Positions 40,113 to 51,900 of a stretch of 64,000 nucleotides of DNA are shown here, piece by piece; positions within the stretch are counted from its first letter, which is position 1; each line of letters begins with the position of its first letter. Under the pieces are notes generated by a model. The model was not told where the DNA came from, ran no database searches, and was given only the letters and a program-made list of their open reading frames with translations. This stretch comes from Bryopsis sp. KO-2023 (taxonomy: Eukaryota; Chlorophyta; Ulvophyceae; Bryopsidales; Bryopsidaceae). The translations under genes were made by a program, and so were the position numbers. The stretch is from NCBI GenBank assembly GCA_030272585.1, contig BSYQ01000006.1, positions 4,923,001 to 4,987,000 of the forward strand. Direction: 5' to 3'.

Positions 40113-41659
40113 AAAAAAACATACCAGGATCGACTGTATGATGTGGCTTAAAATTTGCAGGGTTTTTTTTTTGTCTTACTTTATATAAGGGGTGGGTGGC
40201 AGGGGTGTGGATTTTGTCGATCCCTAACCCTGCTGTTCGTTTGCTCAAGATACATAAACCCACCGAAGTATATTTTTTTTGTACGAATAAGTTTATGAAT
40301 GTGATGCGTACAGAGAAAACGGAAGAAACGTTTGTGGTTTGAAAATGTAGAGCTAGTAAATGAGGTCGGTTTGTTTTTTTTTGGTTCATTTTTTTTGGTT
40401 CTGAACATGGAACGGCAGTAGTAAGCCCCCCTTCGGCCTCCAAACGAGGCAGCCACAGCAAATTTTTAGTTTCCAGGGGCGGTACCGAAAGGGGAGGGGG
40501 GGTGTCAAGCAAGCACTGTGGATTGGTTTTGGTTTTGGTTTTGGTTTTTTTCAACCTTCACAGTGGTGGGCAAGGATTGATGGAATTCCCCACTGTGTTC
40601 CCTTTTTTTTGTGTCTTGTTTTTCCTCTGTAATGTCTTTTAAAAGCTTTGGACAATGGTGGAATCAAACTGATGCTCTGTCACATCCCTTGTGGCTTTGG
40701 CTTTGATCAAAAATGGACCCAAAGAAAAGTCCCACCCATTCAATGTTTCTGCAAAAAAGAAATCTTTGCAAAGAAAAGATTAAAAAAAAAATCAAATGGT
40801 TTCCCCGTTCACCTAAATTGAACCGCCACTGAGAGTCTTTCAAATGTATGTAGAAAAAATTCCAAATATATTCACGAACTTATAGAAACGCCGAAACCCA
40901 GTGGCTTCCCTGTGATCGAACCCCAACCCTGTTTTTTATTATTTTGTCACCCACCTTTTAAAAATTTTCTTTAAAAAAAAGAACAAGAAGAGGGAGGGGG
41001 AATAGAGCCCTTTTAAGAAATGAACACTTTCTTTTATTTTTTTCAACGACTCGGAAAGCAAGCAAAAAAAAGAAACCGAATACCCTTGTTACGGGGATTT
41101 GTCTAAAGCTTTCTTTTTTCAAACTAGGCTTTCTAGAGCCTTTGCTTCGCTTCGAACGAACTCTTCTTTTTTATTTTTGTGGAAGTCCGATTGATTTCTT
41201 GGATGTGCCCACAGGCCTTACCAACTTTGGGTGAATATGGCTCTTGTGCCGCCCCAGAATTATTTTGTAAAAAACCGTTTTGGCCCTTTTGTGGCCCTGA
41301 AATTCGCAATTCTGATTTTTTTTGGGGCCAAAAAGAATACACTGTACTCTCTACGAGCACCCTCCAGTGAAATTTTATTGTGCAGTGTTGGGCTGAGGTT
41401 TTCTGTTCTTCCATGCTCAGCGATGGTTTACTTGGTCTTTGCTAGAGAGTCGAACTGAGAGATAAGTAGTCATGGATTAACAATATGTTCAGGAAGGATA
41501 AGGGTGGAGCTGTGAGAGGGGAATATGACTAAAAATGAGAAGTTTGGTTTGCAACTTTAAGACGCGAGTGTCTAACAGCAGTAAAATACAAACAATCTAT
41601 TTTGCCGCCTGAATGCATTCACTGGACGACATAATGTATCGACTAAACACTGTCAAAAA
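40113..41659. other. Gene-free stretch with a partial block-X relative
   Basis: No gene seen. A GGTTTT array lies at 40523-40550. About 41,040-41,170 resembles 9,720-9,850 of block X (CTCGGAAAGCAAGCAAAAAAAAG.., GGGGATTT, GGCTTTCTAGAGCC), so a third diverged fragment is present. Confidence 0.55.
40523..40550 (+). repeat. GGTTTT simple repeat
   Basis: Four GGTTTT units in a row followed by T. Telomere-like in composition but too short to be more than an interstitial microsatellite. Confidence 0.85.
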
Positions 41660-43115
41660 AGGGGGGTTGCATGCATGGTCAGATCAGGATTCAATCAGCA
41701 CCACTCCATCCAGCTGGAAGGACAGGCAGGACTCTCTCTCAAGCTCCATCAGCTCTTCCAGTGCGTTTGTGCATCCGTTGGTCAACTGATTCACCACAGA
41801 TACCACCTCGATCATGTCAGAAAGATGCAGGAGCACCTGAAATAATTCCCACAAGATATGACGAGATATGACTAATATGCTACATGAACCAGGTACTCAT
41901 GGAAAAAATAGTTATGGCAGGAAAGGAGGACCAGTCCGAAAAGAAAACAAAGCAAGGAAGTTGAAAAAGTGGATCAATATCATTCAGGTGATGAATAAAG
42001 TTTTCAGGCAAGAAAAGCAATGAGCCCAACGACCATACGCTCAACAGTGTTTTCCATTCTAAGATTGAGAAGGTGATCTGCTCAGTATCATCTTGACCAA
42101 GAGTTGGTTTGGAGGCTAGACACTTTCCATAAATCACCACAACAACAGATGCTCAGCACACCCTGAAACAGGCATAAATCCATAAAAAAATATAATATTG
42201 TGCAATATATTAACTGTCCTCAGGGACTTGCTGTCAGGAAACACCTGGGGCACCCTGAGTGCCAGCTCCAGACATTACAGGAACGACTGACCTACAGAAA
42301 TCCCTGGTGAACACTCCTTAGGTCAATCATAAAAAGATCGCCTGCAGCTCTCCTTTTCCATCATCAGATCAGGAAATTCAGTTCCACACTGTCTTTTAAT
42401 CCACTGCAACTTCATTGCATCAAACCTTGGGGTTCACTCGTGTTGTTAGGTGGTGTTGTCTGAGGGTGGAGTGCTGGAGGTATGCTGGAGGTGAATCAGC
42501 ATTCCACTCTGGTCGTCAGTAAATACCTCTCCAAGAGATCGTTTCTGGAAAAGCAATCGAGAGTAGCTTTTCCCTGGTTTCTTGGCATTATTAGCAGCTG
42601 TGGGGTTATGTGCTGGAATAGATAGATGTTTTCTTTATTGTTTTAAACTGGATGTGCTGCTGTCGACACACTGGCAACCACTGAAAATGCATTTTTTTTT
42701 TTTTTTTTTTTTTTTTTTCCATATGGTTTGGTGAGGTCAGGGATACCATCAGAAGCTTCCCTCAGAACATGTTGGCAGTCAAACATGCTCATTGAAACAA
42801 ACGATAGGTGGACGTTGAAAAAAGGACTGACCGAGTGCTTCGTATTTTGATATGTTTGTGTTTTTATATTTGAAGCGTCCAAATGATATCGCAGGAGCAG
42901 CACTGGATGCCCAATCGTTAAAATGAATGAATGAATGAATGAATCCATGGTACACATTTGTGGTGGGTTCGAATCCCACAATTCATTATGTGCGTTGTTT
43001 AAGAATTAGGTATGCGTTCATTCAACCCAGTTGATTCCCCGGTTGAATCAATGATTCTTTTTCTGTTGGTTGGTTTTATGAAGAAAACAGAAAAGGGAAA
43101 GATTGCTGACATATA
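41660..43115 (-). repeat. Dispersed repeat block Y, copy B (inverted)
   Basis: Reverse complement of the 7,690-8,775 block. It keeps longer open frames than copy A: 41880-42140 (-) reads KCLASKPTLGQDDTEQITF without stops where copy A has several. An exon-like piece with an AG acceptor (41,840 downward) reads LLHLSDMIEVVSVVNQLTN. A T run of about 30 bases at 42,690-42,718 and about 370 bases (42,200-42,570) are absent from copy A. Confidence 0.75.
42963..42979 (+). other. tRNA T-arm-like / Pol III B-box motif
   Basis: GTGGG-TTCGAAT-CCCAC forms a perfect 5-base-pair stem and 7-base loop and contains the B-box consensus GGTTCGAATCC. The same motif is inverted at 7848-7864 in copy A. No complete tRNA cloverleaf surrounds it. 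Confidence 0.6.
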
Positions 43116-43299
43116 GTAAAAGATTTGACCTTATGTTTGGGAAATATGTGTTTTGACATTTTCTATCTTTCCTCCCTGGGCAAGCAAGGAGATTCTGTAT
43201 TAATAATAATTAAGGGGGTTGAGTGGATTGGCTTACACAATGCAAAAAGGAAATGATTCGTCTCGAAAAACAGAAAAACCTCAGTGGATATGCTTTGCA

Positions 43300-45235
43300 T
43301 GAGGACCTTGTGATGGGGGTTTGCATATCTCAGAATACCATTGAGGAAGTCACCTGCTGTATGTTTCAGAGATACTAAAACGATCTCTGCACAAAATGCA
43401 CAAAATAAGAACAAACCCTCCCCCCCCCCCCCCAAAAAAAAAAGGAAAGGAATAAAAGCCCTTGCACACAAGCAGTCGAAGTTCAGGGCTGTAGGAAGTT
43501 GGAAAGGAAACCAATAAATACTTGGAAAGGGATCGAGGGTTTTCGAGAGCTTTCTCGTTTTTCCTTTCTTTCCTCAAGCTGTCTGTTTCTCACTGGCGAA
43601 AAAAAAGGCCTGTTTAAGGACTTCACGCCGATCCGATTCTTTTTTTGTTCTCGCACAGGGGCATCCATCTCCTCCCAACTCGCCTTATGCCCAAGCGCAC
43701 AAGTCGTCACAGTGAAAGTCGACACCACCAGCCATCGCTTCGAGCATGATAACTCCGGATCAGTATCAATTTAAAACTAAAAAAAAAAAACACTAACTGA
43801 AGCTCTCGTTCTCGAAGAAAACTGGTGTTCGACCTCAGCGTCTTAGAACCGACCGCTAGCCTCTGCGACGTCCTCCATATATATATCGTGTTCAAAATCT
43901 GAGTTGCGTGATCCGTGAGCCTACCGGCGACGCGATTACCGCGCGCTTCTCCGTGGAAAAGACTTTCAACGCGAGCGAACCCTCCCTACAACCGTTTCCA
44001 CAAAAGCGTCGTCCTCTTTTAACAAGTAACTGTCTCCGCCATGTATATCCACCATTTCGACTGCAGCTTGCTCACTGGTGGCTTCCGCTTCCACGACCGG
44101 AGGGGGTTTCCGTTTCTCCACGCGCTTTGTTTTTTTTGCTCGCGGCGCTCGTAGTGATGAAGCGGAACGTCGAAGACTGCTGGAGAGCTGCTGCTGGTCT
44201 CGAAAGCCTTGGTCCGTCACATCGAGTGGTTGCACAAAGTGTGAAGGAGGAAAAACATTTGCATCGATGTGACAAGCGCAATTTTGTGACAAAACACTTG
44301 TTCCAAAAATACCAAATCGCTGCCTTTCCTCGATCATCCGTGTGATCGATGATCCGTTGATCCGTTGATCCGCGTTTCGCCTCGTTTCAAGTTAAATTGG
44401 TTTCAAAAGTTCAATTCTCGCACACGTTTCGTCTCAATTCAAGTTTGCATTTTTGTTCGAAAGTTCGTTTTCGTTTGTCGTTGGTTGGTTTTGGTTTTTC
44501 GGTTTTGGTGGTGGACCTTTGTCCGCCCAAAAAAAAGAAAAAAAAGTTTAGGAAAGAAAAAAAAATCGAGTGCTTGGAACTCGAAGGCTCTAGGAGGCCG
44601 TCTTAGGGAGAAAAAAAAATCCTATATGGGAGGCTCGAGTGGTGGCTAATTTGAATGGAAAGGAGGAACCCAATAAGGTACTCGGTTTTTTTTATAATTT
44701 TGTTTCCCGAGTCATAAATAAGAAAACTAAAAAATCCTCGTAAAACGGGTGGTCGGTTTTTTTTTCAAGCTTTTGTTTTCCGACCCATAAAAAAAAACAA
44801 AAAAAAGGACGGGCTCTAGGAAGCCCGTTCTAAAACATAATCGTACATGGGAGACTCAAGTGGTGGATAAATGGATTGGAAAGGAGATACCCAAATGTAC
44901 TCGCTCTTTGAAAAACTCGACCTAGCGCCTTTTGCACGCGAGAGATGCAAAGATGTATTCTTCATGGATCGCTTGGATCCCTTTGATGTTGTCGCCTTGT
45001 TGAAACCGAAAACGACTTGGAACTGCCTGAAAAAAAATCGACCAGCGCCTTTTGCACGCGAGAGATGCAATATGTATTTTTCACAGACCAAAACTCGATT
45101 GAAACCAGTTCAGCACAAAAAATAGAACTCAGCGAAGGGTGGGAATGAGTGTCGCACTTCGAAGTTGACGGCCTCATGATGGACAAACTGTCCGTCAGGT
45201 CCAGGTCTTTACACAACCAACCCCCTTTGTCTGTC
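43300..45235 (-). repeat. Dispersed repeat block X, copy B (inverted)
   Basis: Reverse complement of the 9,270-11,325 block, with the same landmarks. In this copy the frame at 44337-43966 (-) is open for 123 codons (MIEERQRFGIFGTSVLSQNC... to GRVRSR). Immediately after X, on the minus strand, comes block Y, whereas in copy A block Y precedes X. Confidence 0.75.
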
Positions 45236-45930
45236 AGCGGCACCCACGTTTTCACATCGCCGTGATTTCAAAGCATTCGGACATAACCACTTTGCGGCCA
45301 AAAAAAGAAAAACAAAACTAAGAAAATTCTGGGGGTATTGTTGTGGGACGAATGAATGTGATGACGATAAATACAACTTGCGATTCTTACAGATGTGGGA
45401 GGAAAAGATTGCATGCATGCATGAAGATAGGGACTGGGGGGGTACAGGGTGTGTCGAAGAACGAACCCGAAAGGACACACGCTGGCAGCATGAGGGGCTC
45501 GAAAAGTCAACCCAACCCCACCTCAAAACAATCATCACCAATAAGATCCCCCCCCCCTTTCTTTTTCCCTGCACCCCTCTCCGAGTTCTCAACAATTAAT
45601 TCTCGCAACTACAGTTAACTGGATCTGAGACAACCTGCATCCACCTCCCCAAATCCATGCAACACCCTCAATAACACATGCATAGAACTCATCCATGGTC
45701 AATGGCGGACAACCCCCACACATGTGCTCCAGTCCTTGCGCTATCACAAGAAACTAGCCAAAAAGGAAAAGAATGTAAAACATCTACTACATAACCCCCT
45801 ACAAGAGGCCAAAAACTACAAGCACCAAAACCACAATTCGCCTACCAACTACTTCCCCCCCACCCCCAAAAGACCCTTCCTAGCACATCCACTCACACAA
45901 TACAGAATACGGCACAGAGGGTTCCATGCT
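45236..45930. other. Gene-free stretch, 3' flank of the ankyrin gene
   Basis: No gene supported; C-rich, AC-rich sequence near 45,550 and 45,720-45,900. Confidence 0.5.
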
Positions 45931-48900
45931 CTAAAACCCAATCTCTGCCTCAAGCTCCCCCAGCAGATGCCTTGAAACCCGACGGGCTGCTTCCGACGAA
46001 TCTTCCATTGTCAGCATGTCCATGCGATCCCCACCATCACCATCCACTTGACCTGGGATATGTTCAGGGAGCAATTTCCTCACCGCCTCCGAACTCATTC
46101 CCTTATAGGAGCCAGGCTCATAGGGCCCACAGTTGTGGCTGCCGGGTTGGTTTCCTCCAAAACTACCACAAATTCCACCTACGCCTCCGCCGCCTCGCGA
46201 ATGAGGTGGGGGGCCGGGAGGGGGAGGGGGCTGAAACCTGGGTTGCATCAAAGAATCATAGCTCGAGCTCTGGGTCTGCCCCATCAGGTGTCCACCTCCT
46301 GGAGACATTCCGAAAGGCGACCCAGCAGCGCTTCCCCCATTCATGGCTTGATGTCCAACAGAGGATAAACCTGACATGAAGCTCAGGGGTCGCCCAAAGG
46401 GCATTGGCACCTGCCACATCCCTGGGTCCATCACTCTGTTCGGAGGCAGACCGTAAGGGGATCTCACACCAGGATGTTGGCCAGGGAAAGGAGAGTGAAA
46501 TCCAGCTTGAGGAGGAGGGATTGGCTGGCCGCCCCCTTGAGTGACATCACCCCGTGGATGTGGTTTGACATGGCTTTGTGCAGCCTGAGGGCGAGGTATG
46601 GAGCTCATTCCTGGAGCGCTTGTCCCATTGATCGGTTCTTCTGACACACCGTAAGGGCTTCCAGCAACAGTACGCGATGACCACACCGACCCTGGGGATT
46701 GTACGATTGAGCTCCCTGTGGAAAAACTCACTGGACCAGCAAGCCTCCCACTCTCTCCAAACAGCTCGTATGGTTTCAGGTGACCTGTGGTCTGTGGGGT
46801 GCTCGAGTTGCCGGGGGGCACTGCTTGCGGAGATGAGCCTATAGGTCTCACATTGGCTGTCTTCTGAGTAGCAAAGTGTCCATTAGGTGGTTCTGAGCTG
46901 GCTGATGGTTCGAGGGAGCCTGCTTCCTGCACCTTTGGTGCACCCCTGGTGGGTTCCGACGTGGATGACTGAAGAGGAGGAAAGTCTGGATCTGATGCTA
47001 CCATTGAATTTGTCAGGGCACTGCTCTTGGCACCGTGGTTCCATGCTGGTCTTGACAAGGCAGGAGGAGCTGCAGGGGCCGGAATAGCGGCAGCTTGAGG
47101 TGGAGGTGCTGGAGTCGAGGGGGGTGGTGCTGAGGGGGCCGCAGGAGGGGCTGCCTTAACCACCACCACATTTCCTGTCCTCACTACGACGCTACCAGCC
47201 GCCACCACTGGACTCCTGATGATGCGAGGTTCCCCTCGGGACATCTGACTGGATCTCCTGTTTCCGTGGTGTCTGGTTTGACCAGGTCTACCTCCATGGA
47301 CACTCCCCTTTGGCATCACCACAACACCACAGGAGCTGTTGAACTTCTTCCCCTGCGATCCCACCTGCTGCCATTCCGATTCATTGTTGCTCTGACTCTT
47401 CCCCAGATCTGCTGAGGTGGTGCTGGGCCGGGACAAACATTGTTTGCTGCTCTTGCGTGCAACAGCCCACCCTTCGTTCGCCCCTGGATCGACCCCCTCT
47501 CTGGAGTCATTCCCAGACCCAACAGAATCGCTGGCTGGCAGGCTAGGGTTGTCCTCCATGAGAGCTTGCAGTCTTTTCCGAATTTTCTTGGCGTACTTTG
47601 CACTCACATTCGCCTGGCTAGCCTTCTGCGTGGCATCATCCAGTTTTTCCAGCACATCCAGCATGGCATCCCGACCAGTGGCGGCTCCGATCTCTAGGAC
47701 AGTGTTTGCACATACGATGGCCTCGTCCAGTACCCATCGAACAGCCTGCTGGGCATCTGTACATTCAAATTCCACAAGACATAGGAAAAAACCACTATTC
47801 AACACAAGCCATGAGGGACTGTTTTGAAACGAACTTGTTTTTTCAATGTGGACGATATTGTTGTGGAGAAAAGATCATTCAGAAAATCAGTTTCTGTGGT
47901 GATCTGTGCTATTCCACCGACCCTCCTGACTCCAGTTCAACTTGTCAGTTGGGGGAGGTGGTGGTGGGGGGGGCGAGTCGACCCAAAAGAACGAGAAACT
48001 GCAAGCCTGGATGCTTTTTGTGAATAAAAACATGAAGGATGGGGATGATGGCAGGTAGTTGCGCTAAGCAACAGGCAAAAAACCATAAGAACTAATGTCG
48101 GATCTCCCTCACCACTCTCGCTGCCTTCCAGGGTCCTCGAATTGCCATCATTGTCACAACCGCCCCCCTCCTCCTTCCCATCCCCCTCGCCTGATCCCCG
48201 AGCCTTTGCCCCATTTTCTGAGGCCAACCCATCCCCAGAGCCCGCCTCTGCGCTGTCCAGAGCTTTCCCCTTTCGGTTCTTCTTTTTCCGTTTTCTCTTC
48301 GCAGCCACAGCTTTGGCCTCCTCCTCCTCCAGCAGGGCAGCCATGTTCGCATCGGCACGCTCTGCCAGCTCCTCCAGGTCTTCCTCCGGTTCTTCGTCCT
48401 TGGAATCGGTCACCACTTCGAAAGGATCTCTGCCAGCCTTGCGTGCCGCCTCTCCCTCCAGGAAAACCCGCTTCAATTTTGCTTCCAGAAGCTTCTAACC
48501 ACAAGTAAAGGTCAGCAATTGATTATTCCAAATCTGTGACGGGACAAAAATATAACTCCACATGGTGATTTTTCTGGTCGAGAAGACGATTGATAGCTTT
48601 TTTCACCTGCTGCCGGGTGGTTTTCCCATGCTGACCGCATAACACAAAGGCAGCCGTCGCCCCATCGATTCCGTCTGCCCTGGCCCGCCAATCATTGCCC
48701 AGTCGAGCCAAAGTGAACATCATTTCCTTCTTGTTGGCCATGGCTGCATGGTGCATTGGGGTGCCTCCGACACTGTCTCTACAGTTTATGTCAGCCCCCA
48801 GCTCCACCAGCTTTATCACCATGTTTTTGTCCTCACACCCAGCCGCCAAATGCAATGCAGTTCTTCCCTTCAGTTGAAATAAAAAACAAAACAAAAATAA

Positions 48901-51900
48901 ACCCTGGCCCCCTGAATAAGATCAGATTATGCGTAGGGGGAAAGTTATCACTATCCCGGTACGGGCCATGAAAATGGTACGAAATCGTTTTTCCAAACTA
49001 AGAATACAATGTAAAACAGCTTTAAATTGACTCTAAAAAATGATAATTATTTGTATCGACTTTAAAAAATGATAAGTATTTGTATCGACTTAAGAAAATT
49101 ATTATTATTTGTATCGACTTTAAAAAATTATAATTATTTGTATCGACTTGAAAAAAATTATAATTATTTACATTGACTGGGGAATGTGTTTGGGGGACCA
49201 CCAAGCCAAAGCGTTAAATATAGAAACAAATATCCCAGCTCACCTCATTGTCCCTTGCAGACACGTCAGCCCCCAGCTCCACAATTTTCTCAGCCACAGG
49301 GATTAACCTCGACCGATCCTGTTCCATTTGAGACAACTGCAGCGCCTCCGTTTTCTTCAACAGCACCTCCAAACCCTCCCTTTCTTTCTCCAGCAGGTCC
49401 CGGTGGCTCCACCGATCCCAGTCGTCATCATCATCCCTCAGTTCGTCCGGCCCCGCCTTGGTATCGTGCAGCAGGTCAGACCCGAACAGCAGACTCCCTG
49501 CCCTTCTGGACCGTGTGGCTTTCCTTAGCAAACTCATCAGCTCAGCACCTTTCCAACTGTGGGGAGATCGACCTGTACAAGAAAAAAAACACCCAAACCC
49601 TAATTGGAACTCAAACGGTAGAAAAAACGTCGTGGAGCACCACTGCGGACCCCATCCTATCATCGATTCCTGACAGACACGGCCCCTGCAGGTGTCGCAG
49701 GTTTTTGCATCTTAGGATAAGCGAACGGGCTGTTAGCCCATTACTGTCAGCCATGAAAACCCAAGGCGGAGCTAAGAATGGTACCTAACGTTGCCCATGC
49801 AAAGCCTGTCCGCACAGGGACCATCCCACCAGACGTGGTGTTTTCATCTTTAGCAGTAGGTCCCCCCGGCAGCACCGCTGATGACAAACCTGACCTTCGA
49901 AGAGACAAGCTGCCCAATCCCTAAGCGACACATTCAAAAAAAAGAACGTGTTCACACACCCCCTAAATCCAAGATTGTTGCTTTTTTTTTTTCCTTTTCA
50001 GATCCTCGAGTACCACACCCCCAGCCCCAGTCATGGTTGAAAAAGAAAAAAAAAAGAGAAAAAACCTTCTCAGCCCACCTGCAACTGTCCGTTTGGCCCC
50101 GCCGTCACTCCAGAGGGGACCTGAGCCAGAGCGGAGTAGGTCCCATGGGCCGTGTTTTGAAGGGGGGTGCAATCCGACATGTCTCGAGAATTCAAATCGC
50201 CCCCGAGCTCCACCAATTTCATCACAGCCTCCAGAAACCCACACCCGGCCGCCAAATGCAGGGGGGTGTTTTGGGCATTGTCCCTGGTGTGAACGTCGCA
50301 TCCTGCCTGAACAAACACCCGCCGATCACCATTAGCACTCAGTTGCGTAGCGAGGATCAATCTCTGAATGGATGGCCAGCGGAGGGAGGGGCTGGGAAGA
50401 GGAGAGGGGGGTGGGGTGGGGTGCAAAACCAATAATGATAGAGGTGGTGGGAAGAGAAGCAAAAACAGGGGGGGGGGGGAGGAGGGAAAAAAAATTGACC
50501 CCCTGGTGAGGTTAAGGTCTACTGGGGGGTTTCCTGGGAGTCACCTTAGAATGGGCCTGACAGCTATTGCCACCGCTCCCACTTCTTCCCCTCCCCTTAG
50601 CCTTCCATTCCTAAAAGAGAACATTTTTTGGGAGAAAAAAAATACATCATTGAAGGTGATGGAGATATCGTTGCATCTATTGGGGGAAGCGGAGGCATTT
50701 TGATACCCCCCCCCCCCCAGATCCTCCCATAAATCTCCAATTTCTTTCTTCACTCTTTTTTTTAATATGTATGCATGCAAATTTCATATCATTTATGGTG
50801 AAAATGCACTCGTTAGGCACCCATTCTCTCTTTGGTTGATTTTTTAGGGGGTTTGCCCCAATGGTTTTACTTCTACTTTTTCACTGGGTGACTTTATCCA
50901 TAGAGCTCCACCTCCACTGAACATTCCGATGCCCCCCCCCCCCCCTCCCTCAAACACCCCTTTTCGGCCCCTTGTATTGTATTTTATCCGAAAAACACTT
51001 GGGGTAGGGTTCCTCTATCAGATTGCACATATTTTTCGCCGCTTCAAGCCATATATATATATAATTCTTTCAACCTTTTCATGTATACCCAATCAGTTCA
51101 CAGTCCTTGCCTTCACTAGGGCCTCCAAAACATGGGCTTGGCCGAACGCAGCAGCGTAATGCAAAGGGGTGCTCCCATCCTTGGTTCTGGCAGTCACGCT
51201 CACTCCACAATTGATCAACTTTTGCACGATGTCCAGCCTCCCCGCCCGAGCCGCTATATGCAACGGCGTCTCCATATTCTTATTATCGGTCACCGCTTTC
51301 ACGTCGGCTCCCAGCTCCACCAGCAGCCCCAGCACATCCACGTTCGCAGGACCCTTGGCATTGAAACCCCCACAACAAATCAAGGATAAAATACACCAAT
51401 TTTGGGAGAAAAATAAAAGTGACCAAGTCACTCTTTTTTTGTTTTTGTTTTTTGAAAGAGAAATACACGCACATATATATATTACCCCATTACACATATG
51501 TATTTTCTTTAAAAAAAAAAACAAACATAATAATACATAAAGCTTCGCAACCCACCACTCCACCATTTGTGTCACACCTTCATTGTCGCCAATTGCAAGC
51601 AAGTCCATCCTTTGGCCGTTCGCGCCTCTGTGTCTGCCCCGAGGTTAACCAAAGTGGCCACAGCCTCGCATTGGCCTTTCCGGAAAGCAGAGGAAAAAGC
51701 GAAAAAGGAAAACCCAAAAACTCAACATTTTCGCAACGATGCTCCAAAAATCACACAGCCGATTATACAACTTGCTTCATAACCACAAGGGTCCTTTCAT
51801 TGGGTTGAATCTTTCAGTGAACTTTTTTGTTTTCAGTTTCGTTCCTTTCGTTTTAACCCAATCCACTACGTTGAAGCTTGAATTTCTTGCCAGTCAAATC

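Noticed and set aside
40523..40550. Telomere-like GGTTTT array
   Set aside because: Only four units, embedded between genes; better explained as a microsatellite.
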